Source of the DNA: Planctomycetota bacterium
Lineage (GTDB): Bacteria; Planctomycetota; Phycisphaerae; Phycisphaerales; SM1A02
Direction: 5' to 3'
Assembly (NCBI GenBank): GCA_022562915.1
Contig: JADFOJ010000012.1
Location: forward strand, 1-51,196
Length of the DNA: 51,196 bases
The position numbers and the translations under genes were made by a program. This document shows, piece by piece, positions 7,687 to 16,705 of this stretch. Position 1 is the stretch's first letter; every line of letters starts with the position of its first letter. The notes under the pieces are model-generated. The model searched no databases and was not told the origin of the DNA. It worked only from the letters and a program-made list of their open reading frames with translations.

Positions 7687-9240
7687 AACAACCCCGTGGT
7701 GAGGGAGCTGCGCTACGTCGAGGCCGTGGCGGGCCCGTACTGGCCGGCCCTCGAGGGTGTGCGGCCCGGTTCGTCCAACTGGCGGCCTCTGGCGACGCTC
7801 TCATTCGTGATCGAGCGGGCGGTGCTGGGGGTCACCCACCCGATCGTCCACCACCTGATCAACGCAGTGCTGCACGGCCTCGTCGTGCTTGCGCTCTACC
7901 CACTGGCCCGTCGCCTGGTCGGCGGCGGTTGGCCGGCCCTGGCCGCGTGCGCGCTCTTTGCCGCCCACCCTGCTCACACGGAGGCGGTCGCGCCCGTCGT
8001 GGGTCGAACCGACCTGCTGGCGGGCCTTGGGGCGTTGCTCGCCCTGGAGTGCTTCCTTCGTTACCGGGACGGCGGCCCGCACGCGCAGTGGGCGCTGTGG
8101 CTGGGGGCGGGTGCCTTCGCCCTCGGCCTCGGTGGCAAGGAGTCGGCGGCCCCGGTGATCCTGCTGCTTCCGGCCGCCGATTGGCTTGTCCGCGGCGAGT
8201 CGATCAGGTCGTTGATCGGACGGCCCGCGCTGGCGTACCTGCCGTATGCCGCAGTGCTCGCGATCTACCTGGTCGCACGGTTTGCCGTGCTGGGCGACGC
8301 GTCGTTTCACCACGCCGCCGCAGTTGAGTACTCGATGCCCCAGCGTCTGCTGTTCGCGTCCCGCAACGCGGTCGTCTCGGCAGGCCTGCTGCTGGTGCCG
8401 ACTCGATTTCACCACATGGTGACGACGTTGCCGGACAACGCCGACTTCACCTATGCAGATCCGACAGGGCTTGCCGCGGCCGGGTTTCTTCTTGGCGGTG
8501 TGATCGCAGCGTTCGGCTGGTTGGCGCTGGTTCGCCCCGCGCCCCGCGGCGCGTTCTTGTGGCTGGGTGCACTGGCGACGTGGTTGCCGACGTCCGGGTT
8601 GCTCGCGGCCGCAGCCGGCACGTCGATGCGGTTCCTGTTTCTTCCAACGGCATGGGCAGCCTGCGGAGCGGCCCTGGTCGCGACTCGGCTGGTAGCGCGG
8701 CGCCCCGTGTTGCGGTCCCTGGTGGTGGCGGCGGTAGTCATGCTTGTCGTTCTCGGGGCCGTCATCTCCGTCCGGCGGGGTACGCAATGGCGGGACAACG
8801 GCACGTTTTACGGAGCCGTCGTCGCCGGCGAGCCGGGTTGCTTTACGGCCCACTACAGTCTGGGAAGCTGGTATACGACCCGGCGTCCGCCGGACCTGCG
8901 GCGCGCCCGCGATCATTTCGGGCACGCTCTGCACATTGCCGAGGGCACGGCGGCCTTGTTCCAGGTTCACATGGCGTTGGCGGTAACCTACGAGTTCAAC
9001 GACGATGGCACGTGGTACGGCACCGGCGCGCAGCTTCCGGAGGCGATCGCAATCTATCGTCGCCTCATCGAGGAGTACCCCGATCGCTGGGAGGCGTACC
9101 TCAACCTGGGCTCGGCGCTGGAACAACTCCACAATCAACGCGAAGCGGTGCTGTACTACCGGCGCTTCCTGGAGCTGGCCCCGGAGAGCCCCCAGGCCAA
9201 CGACGTCCGAGATCGCATGGCCCGCATCGAGGGCCGGTGA
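7585..9240 (+). CDS. TMTC-like membrane glycosyltransferase (GT-C type) with C-terminal TPRs
   Basis: The 551-aa protein begins with a membrane helix and has about ten hydrophobic segments up to about residue 400. TMTC/GT-C hallmarks are YVFDDIPVVHNN in the first loop (acidic catalytic-type motif), SNWRPLATLS, and HPAHTEAVAPVVGRTDLLAG. The last about 140 residues are tetratricopeptide repeats (EEYPDRWEAYLNLGSALEQL and following). These enzymes use polyprenyl-phosphate sugars to glycosylate proteins or envelope polymers; the acceptor is not known. GTG 7585 was chosen because the signal-like helix starts there and a promoter-like box sits just upstream. The stop is immediately followed by the AbiE remnant. 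Confidence 0.85.
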   Translation: MKPSGALIVAALAVVIYLPTLANGYVFDDIPVVHNNPVVRELRYVEAVAGPYWPALEGVRPGSSNWRPLATLSFVIERAVLGVTHPIVHHLINAVLHGLVVLALYPLARRLVGGGWPALAACALFAAHPAHTEAVAPVVGRTDLLAGLGALLALECFLRYRDGGPHAQWALWLGAGAFALGLGGKESAAPVILLLPAADWLVRGESIRSLIGRPALAYLPYAAVLAIYLVARFAVLGDASFHHAAAVEYSMPQRLLFASRNAVVSAGLLLVPTRFHHMVTTLPDNADFTYADPTGLAAAGFLLGGVIAAFGWLALVRPAPRGAFLWLGALATWLPTSGLLAAAAGTSMRFLFLPTAWAACGAALVATRLVARRPVLRSLVVAAVVMLVVLGAVISVRRGTQWRDNGTFYGAVVAGEPGCFTAHYSLGSWYTTRRPPDLRRARDHFGHALHIAEGTAALFQVHMALAVTYEFNDDGTWYGTGAQLPEAIAIYRRLIEEYPDRWEAYLNLGSALEQLHNQREAVLYYRRFLELAPESPQANDVRDRMARIEGR

Positions 9241-9787
9241 CGGCGAGGACCGCGACGGCCGGTATCAGATCTGCGGCCCCAACGCCTTCTACCGTTTCGG
9301 CTGGGACGACCAGGTTCCCAACCGCGTCTATGCGTACAACGACAAGCTCTCGGGCGACCGGCACATCGGCGCCGTGACCCTGACGCTGATCAAAGTGGCA
9401 CGGCATCGTCTGGGGGCGACCGAATCAACAACGACACCACGCGGAATCGAAGTCGTCTACTCGTCCAGGGTACGTTCGTTGTTGGACGCCGTGTACGACT
9501 GGTCGCGCTTCAACACCTTGCCGCGAGGGTACGACTGGATTCGCACCGAACTGGCCGGAGAGAGCTCGATGGCGCGGCAACTGGTGACGGTGACGCTTCG
9601 GTACGGCAACCAGGGGGCCATACGGCGGATAGGCCGCCTGCTGGAGTCCGAGGCAGTGGCCGAATCATCGCTGCGTAAGCTGGAGAAGGCATTGCGCCCC
9701 TCGACGGCTCTGATACCGTGGATACCGACGCGGCCAAAGCGTGGAAAGACCGACCGGCGTTGGGGAGTCGTTCACAATGATGGCTGA
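9241..9787 (+). pseudogene. AbiEi-type antitoxin, 5'-truncated
   Basis: The readable protein runs from about 9255 with YQICGPNAFYRFGWDDQVPN, then RVYAYNDKLSGDRHIGAVTL, matching the C-terminal part of type IV antitoxins of the AbiEi family. The N-terminal winged-helix DNA-binding domain is missing: the homology starts directly after the stop codon of the glycosyltransferase gene, with no start codon or ribosome site of its own. The 3' end is intact and overlaps the toxin start by 11 bases (ATGATGGCTGA), the normal bicistronic arrangement. In AbiE systems this protein represses its operon and counters the nucleotidyltransferase toxin; this copy cannot do the first. Confidence 0.7.
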
Positions 9788-10052
9788 TCGCCGTCCAGAC
9801 CCGACCGTTCACAACGACCCGGTGCTCTTTCGCGAATTGCTGACGTTCACCGCAACAGAGACCGGTTTCAGTGCCCGATTGATCGAAAAGGACTATTACT
9901 GCTCGTTGGTACTGCACGATCTGACCCCCATTCTGGAGCAGGGTCTGGTCTTTCGCGGTGGGACCTGTCTGAGCAAAGTCCACGCCGGCTTCTCTCGTCT
10001 GAGCGAAGACCTGGATTTCATCGTCTCGGTTGCCACTGCGATTCAGGTTTGA
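9777..10052 (+). pseudogene. AbiEii-type nucleotidyltransferase toxin, 3'-truncated
   Basis: From ATG 9777 the protein reads as an AbiEii/DUF1814 nucleotidyltransferase: ARLIEKDYYCSLVLHDL, then LVFRGGTCLSKVHAGFSRLS and EDLDFIVS, where GGTxLxK and the DxD-like pair are the nucleotide and metal site. It stops after about 91 residues, whereas the family is usually about 250-300. The reading is lost right after DLDFIVS, so the C-terminal half is gone. The 65 bases that follow hold nothing recognisable before the S9 peptidase stop at 10118. Together with the truncated antitoxin this is a dead toxin-antitoxin module clipped at both ends. Confidence 0.75.
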
Positions 10053-10117
10053 GCCCGGTCGGGGCGGAGGACCACTACTTCGCAGAGGATCCGGAATGTG
10101 ACGGTCGGAGCGACGGC

Positions 10118-12544
10118 CTACCGGCCCGCCGGGGCGGTGTCCTGCGGCTCGGCGTATTTCAGGTACCGGTTGAACCAGTCGATCGTCTCCGCGAGCACGT
10201 GCAGGACCGACTCGCGGGCCCGGTAGCCGTGGCTCTCGTTGGGCAGCATGACCAGCCGGGCGATGCCGCCGTTGCCCTTGATCGCCTTGAACAGCCGGCG
10301 TGACTGGATCGGGTAGGTGCCGGAGTTGTTGTCGAGCTCACCGTGAATCAGCAGGATCGGGTCGGTGATCGTATGGGCGTGCATGAAGGGCGAGATCGCA
10401 AAGTAGACCTCGGGCGCCTCCCAGAGCGGACGCCGCTCCGACTGGAAGCCGAACGGCGTCAGCGTGCGGTTGTACGCGCCGCTGCGGGCCACGGCGGCGC
10501 GGAACAGGTCGCAATGAGCGAGGAGATTCGCCGTCATGAATGCGCCGTAGCTGTGCCCGCCGACACCCACACGGTCGCGATCGGCGACGCCGAGCTCGAC
10601 GGCCTTGTCGATTGCCGCGCGGGCCGAGGCGACGATCTGCTCGATGAAGGTGTCGTTCATCGTTTCGGGATCACCGATGACCGGCATCGTCGCGCCGTCC
10701 ATGATGGCGTACCCCTGGCTGAGCAGGTGCAGGTGCGACATTCCGGAGATGCGCGCAAAGCGATAGGGGCTTCTGGATATCTGCCCCGCGGTCGCAGGAT
10801 CGTTGAACTCGATCGGGTAGGCCCACACGATCAGCGGCAGACGGGTGCCCGGCTGGTACTCCGCGGGCAGGTACAGCGTGGCGTGAAGCTGCACGCCGTC
10901 GTCGCGCCGGTACGTGACCAGTTCCTTGTGGATGCCGCGGATCTGCGGCGTGGGGTCCGGGAAGTTCGTGAGCGCGACCGGGTCGGCCCGGTCCGGATCG
11001 TGGTAACGATAGTTCGGCGGCCTCGTGGGCGTCTCGTGTCGCGTGATGTACCGGGGCTCGTCGCCGTCGATCCAGAGAGCCGCCACGGTCTCGTACGCGC
11101 CCGGGCCGCACTGCCACAGGCGTTCGGTCTGAAGGGTCGCGAGGTTCTGGCGGTCGAGAAACGGGAACACGCCGCGGGGCGAAGCGCCGCCGCCTGTCCG
11201 GAAGATCCAGGGCCCCTGCTGCAGTACCACGCGGTGACCCGTTGCCGTCGGGGCCGTCGCGATCCGGCCGGGGTCGGCGTACCGGTCGCGGACGCTGCGG
11301 TCGTCGAGCACACGGGGCGGATCCTGCCCGCCAAGCTCATGCAGCAACGAACGGGTCCACCGGCGATCACGGTCGTACTCGCTCGTGATCACCTGTGACG
11401 CATCCGCCAGGAACGTCATGCCCCGGGCGCGCTGCTCGACACGCAGCAACTCCTGCGCCGGGTCGTCAAAAGGAACCTGCCGGGCCAGCCAGCGATCGCG
11501 GTGAGCGACCTTCTTCTTCGGATCGCCCCCGTCGAGAGCTTCCGCCCAGACGAGGGTGGACGGCGTGCTTGCCATCCACCGGATCATTCGGGGCCCCGTC
11601 CGAACGCCGCCGACGGGAATATTCTCCGCCGGCGGGATGTTGACCACGCCGTGCACGCGCTGCCCGTGGAGGTCCCAGACCTCGTAGACGTGCGGAAAGC
11701 TCCACCACGGCATCTGGTAGGAATACGGCTTCTCGACGCGGGCCACCAGCAGGTGCGCGCCGTCCGGCGCCGGTGAGATCTCCATGTACACCGCCGGGGG
11801 GCCGATGTCGGTAACCCGCCCGTCGATGACGGACACCAGTGCGGGCTGCGTCGAGGCGTAGTAGTCGAACAGTTCCGCGTCGTACGGGGTGGCCAGGAGA
11901 TCCTGGTACGTACGAAGCGGCGAGCGCTCGCCGGAGGACTCCTGCGTGTTGGGCCCGCGCGGCACGCGCGGCGCGTCCGGTTCGAAGCCGCGTCCGGCAG
12001 GCACGCGACGGCAGATGATCGTCGTCCCGTCGGGCATCCAGGTGATTCCGCCCGTCACCGTGTTGAGATCGTCGATGAGCCGGCGGGGCTCGTCATCGCT
12101 CTCGACGGATGCCGCCCAGAGCTCCGTGCCGGTCTCCGTCACGACGGTGTAGGCAAGGTGCCTGGAATCATGGGACCAGCTCACCGACGCCAACCGTGCA
12201 CCGGCCGGTATCGGCAGTACCCGGTCCTCGCGGTCGCCCATGGCCCGCAGACTGAGGCCGCGATAGAAGCGGGTCGTGAAACGTCCGTTGGAGCGAGGAT
12301 CGATGCGGGTGCCGGCGAGACGGAGCATTCTCCGCGAGACGTCGTCGATCGACGGCAGCGCTGCCTGCTCGAGAAGGACCATCCATTGCCGATCCGGGCT
12401 CAGCCGGACCTGCGGCGCCGGCGCGGCATCCACGACCGCGACCACGTCCCGCGGTGGAAGGCGGTAGTCCTCGGCCCTGGCTGCCTCGGCGGCCACCAGC
12501 AGAACCAGTACGAGCCCGATCCGTGATCCTGTTGGCGTGAGCAT
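10118..12544 (-). CDS. Secreted S9-family serine peptidase (glutamyl endopeptidase-like)
   Basis: This 808-aa protein has a signal peptide (about 1-24, ending AEAARAED), a long beta-propeller part, and a C-terminal alpha/beta-hydrolase domain. The nucleophile motif is GGHSYGAF (Ser near residue 664), the acid is in HGELDNN, and the His is in PNESHGY. The N-terminal text (DVVAVVDAAPAP, then LPSIDDVSRRMLRLAG) resembles the plant chloroplast glutamyl endopeptidase group of S9 rather than classic prolyl oligopeptidase. It should cleave peptides outside the cytoplasm. ATG 12544 is supported by AAAGGGG about 8 bases upstream. It is transcribed divergently from the RluA-type gene. Confidence 0.88.
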   Translation of the reverse strand: MLTPTGSRIGLVLVLLVAAEAARAEDYRLPPRDVVAVVDAAPAPQVRLSPDRQWMVLLEQAALPSIDDVSRRMLRLAGTRIDPRSNGRFTTRFYRGLSLRAMGDREDRVLPIPAGARLASVSWSHDSRHLAYTVVTETGTELWAASVESDDEPRRLIDDLNTVTGGITWMPDGTTIICRRVPAGRGFEPDAPRVPRGPNTQESSGERSPLRTYQDLLATPYDAELFDYYASTQPALVSVIDGRVTDIGPPAVYMEISPAPDGAHLLVARVEKPYSYQMPWWSFPHVYEVWDLHGQRVHGVVNIPPAENIPVGGVRTGPRMIRWMASTPSTLVWAEALDGGDPKKKVAHRDRWLARQVPFDDPAQELLRVEQRARGMTFLADASQVITSEYDRDRRWTRSLLHELGGQDPPRVLDDRSVRDRYADPGRIATAPTATGHRVVLQQGPWIFRTGGGASPRGVFPFLDRQNLATLQTERLWQCGPGAYETVAALWIDGDEPRYITRHETPTRPPNYRYHDPDRADPVALTNFPDPTPQIRGIHKELVTYRRDDGVQLHATLYLPAEYQPGTRLPLIVWAYPIEFNDPATAGQISRSPYRFARISGMSHLHLLSQGYAIMDGATMPVIGDPETMNDTFIEQIVASARAAIDKAVELGVADRDRVGVGGHSYGAFMTANLLAHCDLFRAAVARSGAYNRTLTPFGFQSERRPLWEAPEVYFAISPFMHAHTITDPILLIHGELDNNSGTYPIQSRRLFKAIKGNGGIARLVMLPNESHGYRARESVLHVLAETIDWFNRYLKYAEPQDTAPAGR

Positions 12545-12576
12545 CGGCTGCCCCTTTCACTTTCAACCTTACCAGT

Positions 12577-12582
12577 TATGGT
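12577..12582 (+). promoter_or_regulatory. Candidate -10 box for the RluA-type gene
   Basis: TATGGT ends 10 bases before ATG 12593. An earlier ATG (12578) lies inside this box, which favours 12593 as the real start. No Shine-Dalgarno sequence is present. Confidence 0.3.
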
Positions 12583-12592
12583 CGCAACTGCC

Positions 12593-13228
12593 ATGGTTAC
12601 GCCGGAGATCCTGCACAGGGACGACCGAATCGTCGTCCTGGACAAGCCCGCGGGGCTGCTCTCGGTACCGGGGATCGGTCCGGCGAACCGCGAGTGCCTG
12701 TCACGATGGGTGCAGGCACGCCACGCGGGGGCACGGATCGTCCACCGCCTGGACAGGGAGACCTCCGGGGTCATCGTGATGGCGCTCGACGCGGAGGCTC
12801 ACAGGGATCTCGGCCGGCAGTTCGAGCAGCGCCTCGTCGAGAAGCGCTACATCGCGGTCGCGGCCGGTGCACCCGGCGACGACGCCGGCGAGATCGATCT
12901 GCCCCTGCGCAAGGACCTCGATCCCCCGACGCCGGCGCCGACATATATCGTCGATCACGTGCTCGGCCGGCCTGCACTGACCCGGTACCGCGCGCTTCGA
13001 CGCGACGTCGACCGGACGCGGCTGGAACTCCGGCCCCACACCGGTCGCTCGCACCAGCTTCGAGTGCACCTCGCCGCGATCGGTCATCCGATCCTCGGCG
13101 ACGACATCTACGCGCCGCCGCACGTCATCGCGATGGCCGATCGCCTGCTGCTTCACGCCGCAACGCTGTCGATCGAGCACCCGGGGTCGCGGCAGCGCAT
13201 GACGTTCGAAGCGCGGTGCGGTTTCTAG
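12593..13228 (+). CDS. RluA-family pseudouridine synthase
   Basis: The product is 211 aa, close to the size of E. coli RluA. Motifs in order are DKPAGLLSVPG, the catalytic HRLDRETSG (Asp near residue 53), LVEKRYIAV, LELRPHTGRSHQLRVHLAAI and GHPILGDDIY. The family converts uridine to pseudouridine in rRNA or tRNA in the cytoplasm; the target base cannot be read from the sequence. There is no N-terminal S4 domain, which also fits RluA or the TruC type rather than RluC/RluD. The stop codon overlaps the stop of the convergent squalene-hopene cyclase gene in the tetranucleotide CTAG. Confidence 0.9.
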   Translation: MVTPEILHRDDRIVVLDKPAGLLSVPGIGPANRECLSRWVQARHAGARIVHRLDRETSGVIVMALDAEAHRDLGRQFEQRLVEKRYIAVAAGAPGDDAGEIDLPLRKDLDPPTPAPTYIVDHVLGRPALTRYRALRRDVDRTRLELRPHTGRSHQLRVHLAAIGHPILGDDIYAPPHVIAMADRLLLHAATLSIEHPGSRQRMTFEARCGF

Positions 13229-15279
13229 CGTGCAACTTCTTCGGCGAGCCGGAGTTTCGGCTTGAACTTCACCGCGGGCAGCGATTCCGGCTCGTCGCCG
13301 GACGCCGCGAGATAGCGCCCGATCGCCATGAGCGGGAAGTAGAGCCGGTAGAGGTGATACCGCAGGTAGAACACGCGCGGGAAACCGGTGCCGGTGAACC
13401 ACGGCTCGACCCAGGAACCGGCGGGATCGCCGTCGGGGTTGTACGCCGCGTCGGCCGCGTCGGCTGGGTTGAGCTGGGTGCGCAGGAGCCATGCGATCGC
13501 GCGGCGAAGATCGGGATCGTCCGGCCCGTAGATCGCCTGCAGGACCATCGCCCCCCAGGCCGTCTGCGACGCGGTGGACGGTCCGCGTCCGCGCTGCGAC
13601 TCGTCTTCGTAGGAACTGGCGGACTCCCCGAACGATCCGTCGTCCTTCTGGACGGACTTGATCCAGCGACCCGATCGCTGGATCCACTCCTGCCTGGGAT
13701 CCTCGCCGCAGCGGATCAGCCCCACCAATGCCTGCCAGGTGCCGTAGATGTAGTTCACGCCCCAGCGGCCGAACCAGCCGCCGCCCGGATGCTGACGGCG
13801 CCGGATGAACCCGATCGCCCGGCGGATCGCGGGGTGCTCGTTGGTGTAGCCGCAGATCGCCAGCGCCTCGATCACGCGGCCGGTGATGTCCGGACACGAT
13901 GGATCCTGCATCGCGTTGTGGTCGGCGAACGGAACGTACTCGAGGATTCGACGGTCGGTCGTCCGGTCGAACGCGGCCCAGCCGTCGTCGTCGTTCTGCA
14001 TCGCCAGCAACCACCGCGCGCCGCGCTTCGACGCGGCGGTGCTGCGCCGATCACCGACTCGTGACAGCGCCATGGCGACCATCGCGGTGTCGTCCACGTC
14101 CGGGTACCAGCCGTTGCCGTACTCGAACCACCATGCGCCGCCGTCGATCTTTTCCCGGATGCTGCTTGCCCAGTCACCCTGGTGCCGGCACTCCCTTTCG
14201 AGCAGCCACCGCGAGGCCCGCAGGAGTTCAGCGCGGTGCTGCCTCGATGGGTTCTCGGTGATCGCGTACGTGGCGATCCCCGTGTCCCAGACGGGGCTGA
14301 AGCACGGCTGGAGGCGGATCGACTCGCCCTCCTCGATGAAGAAGGCGTCCAGATCGCGCTCGGCGCGACGGACGATTGGATCGTCCCGGTCGTATCCGAG
14401 TGCCTTGAACACGATCTGGATGTAGACCATCGGAGGAAAGATCGCGCCGAGCCCGTCGGTGACGACGTCGCCGTGGCCCGCCCGTTCGAGTACCCACTGC
14501 TCGGCCCGGCCCATCGCCAACCGCCGCAGCGGCAGCGCGCCGAGGCGGCGAGAGAGCTTCAACACGCGGTCCATCACCGTGAAGAACGCGGCCCAGGCCG
14601 GGGGAGCCGACCGCTGGTTGATCATGCGGTGGCGATCGCGCTGATTGACGAACAGCTCGTCGATTCCCAGCGACTCCGGGATCCGGCGCGTCGGGCGCAG
14701 GGCCGAGACGATCGCCAGCGGCATGATCATCGTCCTGGACCACGCGCTCACCTTGCTGAGATGAAAGTAGAACCACCTCGGCAGGAGGATGATCTCCGGA
14801 GGAATCTCCGGCACCGCATTCCACGAGATCTGCCCCAGGCACGCCAGGTAGAAGTTCGTGAAGCTCGCGCAGTTCTCGGCACCTCCGAGCTCGAGGACCA
14901 CGCGCCGCGCCCGGACCATGTGCGGCGCAGCGGGATCGTCACCCATGAGCTTCAGGGCGAAGTACGCCTTGACGGTGGCCGCGACATCGGTTCCGGAACC
15001 GGGGTACTGCCCCCATCCGCCGTCGGCGCGTTGAAGCCCCCGCAGGTAGCGGGCGATCCGGAGAAGGACCTCGCCGCCGGGCCGGCCGTCCGCCATCGGC
15101 TCGCGCTCCTGGCCGAGGATGAACTTCATGAGCAGGTACTCGCTCTCGAGGATCGAGTCACCCTGCAATTCGCCGCACCAGTGGCCGTCTGCGCGTTGAA
15201 GAGAAAAGAGGGCCTCGACCGCGCGGCGGTGCGCGTCGGCGATGCTCTGGCGCGATATCTCGAAGACCTGGCCCGTCAT
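13225..15279 (-). CDS. shc: Squalene-hopene cyclase
   Basis: At 684 aa this is slightly longer than the usual about 630. The catalytic DxDD appears as YPDVDDTAM near residue 393, and several QW repeats are visible (SLQRADGHWCGEL at the start, QRADGGWGQ, QNDDDGWAAF, HPGGGWFGRWG, QKDDGSFGES). It cyclises squalene to hopene at the membrane, the key step of hopanoid synthesis. No other hopanoid or squalene genes (hpnCDE and so on) lie next to it in the window. The start MTGQVFEIS has no obvious ribosome site. The 64 bases to the divergent FIST gene must carry both promoters. Confidence 0.95.
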   Translation of the reverse strand: MTGQVFEISRQSIADAHRRAVEALFSLQRADGHWCGELQGDSILESEYLLMKFILGQEREPMADGRPGGEVLLRIARYLRGLQRADGGWGQYPGSGTDVAATVKAYFALKLMGDDPAAPHMVRARRVVLELGGAENCASFTNFYLACLGQISWNAVPEIPPEIILLPRWFYFHLSKVSAWSRTMIMPLAIVSALRPTRRIPESLGIDELFVNQRDRHRMINQRSAPPAWAAFFTVMDRVLKLSRRLGALPLRRLAMGRAEQWVLERAGHGDVVTDGLGAIFPPMVYIQIVFKALGYDRDDPIVRRAERDLDAFFIEEGESIRLQPCFSPVWDTGIATYAITENPSRQHRAELLRASRWLLERECRHQGDWASSIREKIDGGAWWFEYGNGWYPDVDDTAMVAMALSRVGDRRSTAASKRGARWLLAMQNDDDGWAAFDRTTDRRILEYVPFADHNAMQDPSCPDITGRVIEALAICGYTNEHPAIRRAIGFIRRRQHPGGGWFGRWGVNYIYGTWQALVGLIRCGEDPRQEWIQRSGRWIKSVQKDDGSFGESASSYEDESQRGRGPSTASQTAWGAMVLQAIYGPDDPDLRRAIAWLLRTQLNPADAADAAYNPDGDPAGSWVEPWFTGTGFPRVFYLRYHLYRLYFPLMAIGRYLAASGDEPESLPAVKFKPKLRLAEEVAR

Positions 15280-15330
15280 GATTCCACTGTGTCGTCATCA
15301 TTGGCGGTTCCCCCCGCCATTTCTTGCGGC

Positions 15331-15336
15331 TACGAT
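15331..15336 (+). promoter_or_regulatory. Candidate -10 box of a leaderless transcript (FIST gene)
   Basis: TACGAT ends 7 bases before GTG 15344 with no Shine-Dalgarno sequence between, the same layout as before the GspE and glycosyltransferase genes. Confidence 0.35.
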
Positions 15337-15343
15337 CTGTCCC

Positions 15344-16564
15344 GTGAAACCATCCACCCCCCCCACCCCGCCCACCGCGGCGATGCCCTGTGCCGCCTCG
15401 GCCATCAGCGGTCATCTCGACACGCGGACGGCGGCAACGGAGATCGCCGGAGATCTCTACGACCACCTCGGCGGGACATGCGACCTGGCCGTCCTGTTCG
15501 GCAGCTTCCACCACGCAGCCGCATTTGCCGAGGCGGCCGACTCGATTCGCCAGACGATCATGCCCACGACCATGCTGGGCGTCACCGCCGAAAGCGTGCT
15601 GGGGGTGGACAGGGAGCTCGAGGGCCTGGCCGGCATGTCGGTCCTCGCCGTGCGCGTGCCGGGCGCGACGCTGCACCCGTGGCGGATCTCCGGTTCTGAG
15701 CAGGCGGCGTTGCTCGACGACGCCGGCGCGATGCGCGAGCACCTTGGGATCACCGATGACTTCCGCGCGATCATCATGTTCGCCGACCCGTTCTCGACGC
15801 CGATCACCCGGCTGCTGCCCGCCATCACCGGTTGCGGCAAGCAGGACCGCCCGATCGCGGTCGTCGGCGGCATGTCCTCCGGCGCCAGCCAGCCGGGGCA
15901 CAACCCGCTCATACTCGACGGCGAGATGCTCCGTTCGGGCGCCGTCGGCGTCACCATCTCCGGGCCGGTCACGATCGACATCATCGTCAGCCAGGGGTGC
16001 CGCCCGATCGGCAAGCCCATCGTGATCACCAGGGCCAAGGGCAACGTGATCCAGGAACTCGGCGGCCGACGAGCGCTGGACATCATCCAGGAGATGACCG
16101 GCAAGCTCGACGAGCACGAGCGACAGTTGCTCTCCGGGGGCCTGCTCGTCGGCACGGTCATCAACGAATACAAGGATCGCTTCGGACGGGGCGATTTCCT
16201 CGTGCGCAACATCCTCGGTTACGACAAGGAGCACGGCGCAATCGCCGTCGGCGACATGCCGCGTATCGGACAAACCGTGCAGTTCCACGTCCGCGACGCC
16301 GTGACGGCCCATGAGGACCTGCAGCTTCTGCTGGACGGACAGCAGCTCGATGAAGCTCCCCTCGGGGCGATGCTTGTCACGTGCAACGGCCGCGGCTCGC
16401 GCCTCTTCAAGGACGAGCGGATCCGGGACGTGAAGACGATCCGGAACCGCCTCGGCGACATCCCGCTGGCGGGTTTCTTCGCAGCAGGTGAGATCGGCCC
16501 GATCGGCAACGAGTCGTTTCTGCACGGGCATACGGCGAGCCTGGCGATTTTTCGTGCGACGTAG
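15344..16564 (+). CDS. FIST-domain sensor protein
   Basis: The 406-aa product has FIST N and C domains throughout: DLAVLFGSFHH, TMLGVTAESVLG and VLAVRVPGA in the first half, and GDMPRIGQTVQFHVRDA with GCGKQD and LVTCNGRGSRLF in the second, ending in GFFAAGEIGPIGNESFLHGHTAS. FIST proteins are thought to bind small ligands such as amino acids and are often linked to signalling domains; here it stands alone. GTG 15344 is preferred because of the promoter-like box; ATG 15383 is the alternative and loses only a Pro/Thr-rich tail. A palindromic repeat element begins five bases after the stop. Confidence 0.88.
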   Translation: MKPSTPPTPPTAAMPCAASAISGHLDTRTAATEIAGDLYDHLGGTCDLAVLFGSFHHAAAFAEAADSIRQTIMPTTMLGVTAESVLGVDRELEGLAGMSVLAVRVPGATLHPWRISGSEQAALLDDAGAMREHLGITDDFRAIIMFADPFSTPITRLLPAITGCGKQDRPIAVVGGMSSGASQPGHNPLILDGEMLRSGAVGVTISGPVTIDIIVSQGCRPIGKPIVITRAKGNVIQELGGRRALDIIQEMTGKLDEHERQLLSGGLLVGTVINEYKDRFGRGDFLVRNILGYDKEHGAIAVGDMPRIGQTVQFHVRDAVTAHEDLQLLLDGQQLDEAPLGAMLVTCNGRGSRLFKDERIRDVKTIRNRLGDIPLAGFFAAGEIGPIGNESFLHGHTASLAIFRAT

Positions 16565-16569
16565 GCGAG

Positions 16570-16661
16570 GGGTGGCGCGGTCAAGGGAGCGAAGCGACCT
16601 CGCCCGTGGTTGGACGTCTCTCCACGGGCGACCTCGCTTCGCTCGGTCGACCGTGCCACCC
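16570..16661. repeat. Palindromic repeat element, copy 1
   Basis: Two 40-base arms (16570-16609 and 16622-16661) pair at 34 of 40 positions around the loop TTGGACGTCTCT. Outer arm GGGTGGCGCGGTC, inner module GAGCGAAGCGA, then TCGCCCGTGG. Four of the six mismatches are GG/CC swaps flanking the inner module. It starts five bases after the FIST stop. Same family as the elements near 24.6, 24.8, 32.5 and 38.3 kb. Confidence 0.85.
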
Positions 16662-16691
16662 ATTCGCTGAATCCCCGCCCGGGCCCGCCGG

Positions 16692-16697
16692 TACAAT
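16692..16697 (+). promoter_or_regulatory. Candidate -10 box of a leaderless transcript (GspE/PilB gene)
   Basis: TACAAT ends 8 bases before GTG 16706, so the predicted transcript start coincides with the start codon. No Shine-Dalgarno sequence and no good -35 box are seen. Confidence 0.4.
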
Positions 16698-16705
16698 GAC
16701 GTATC

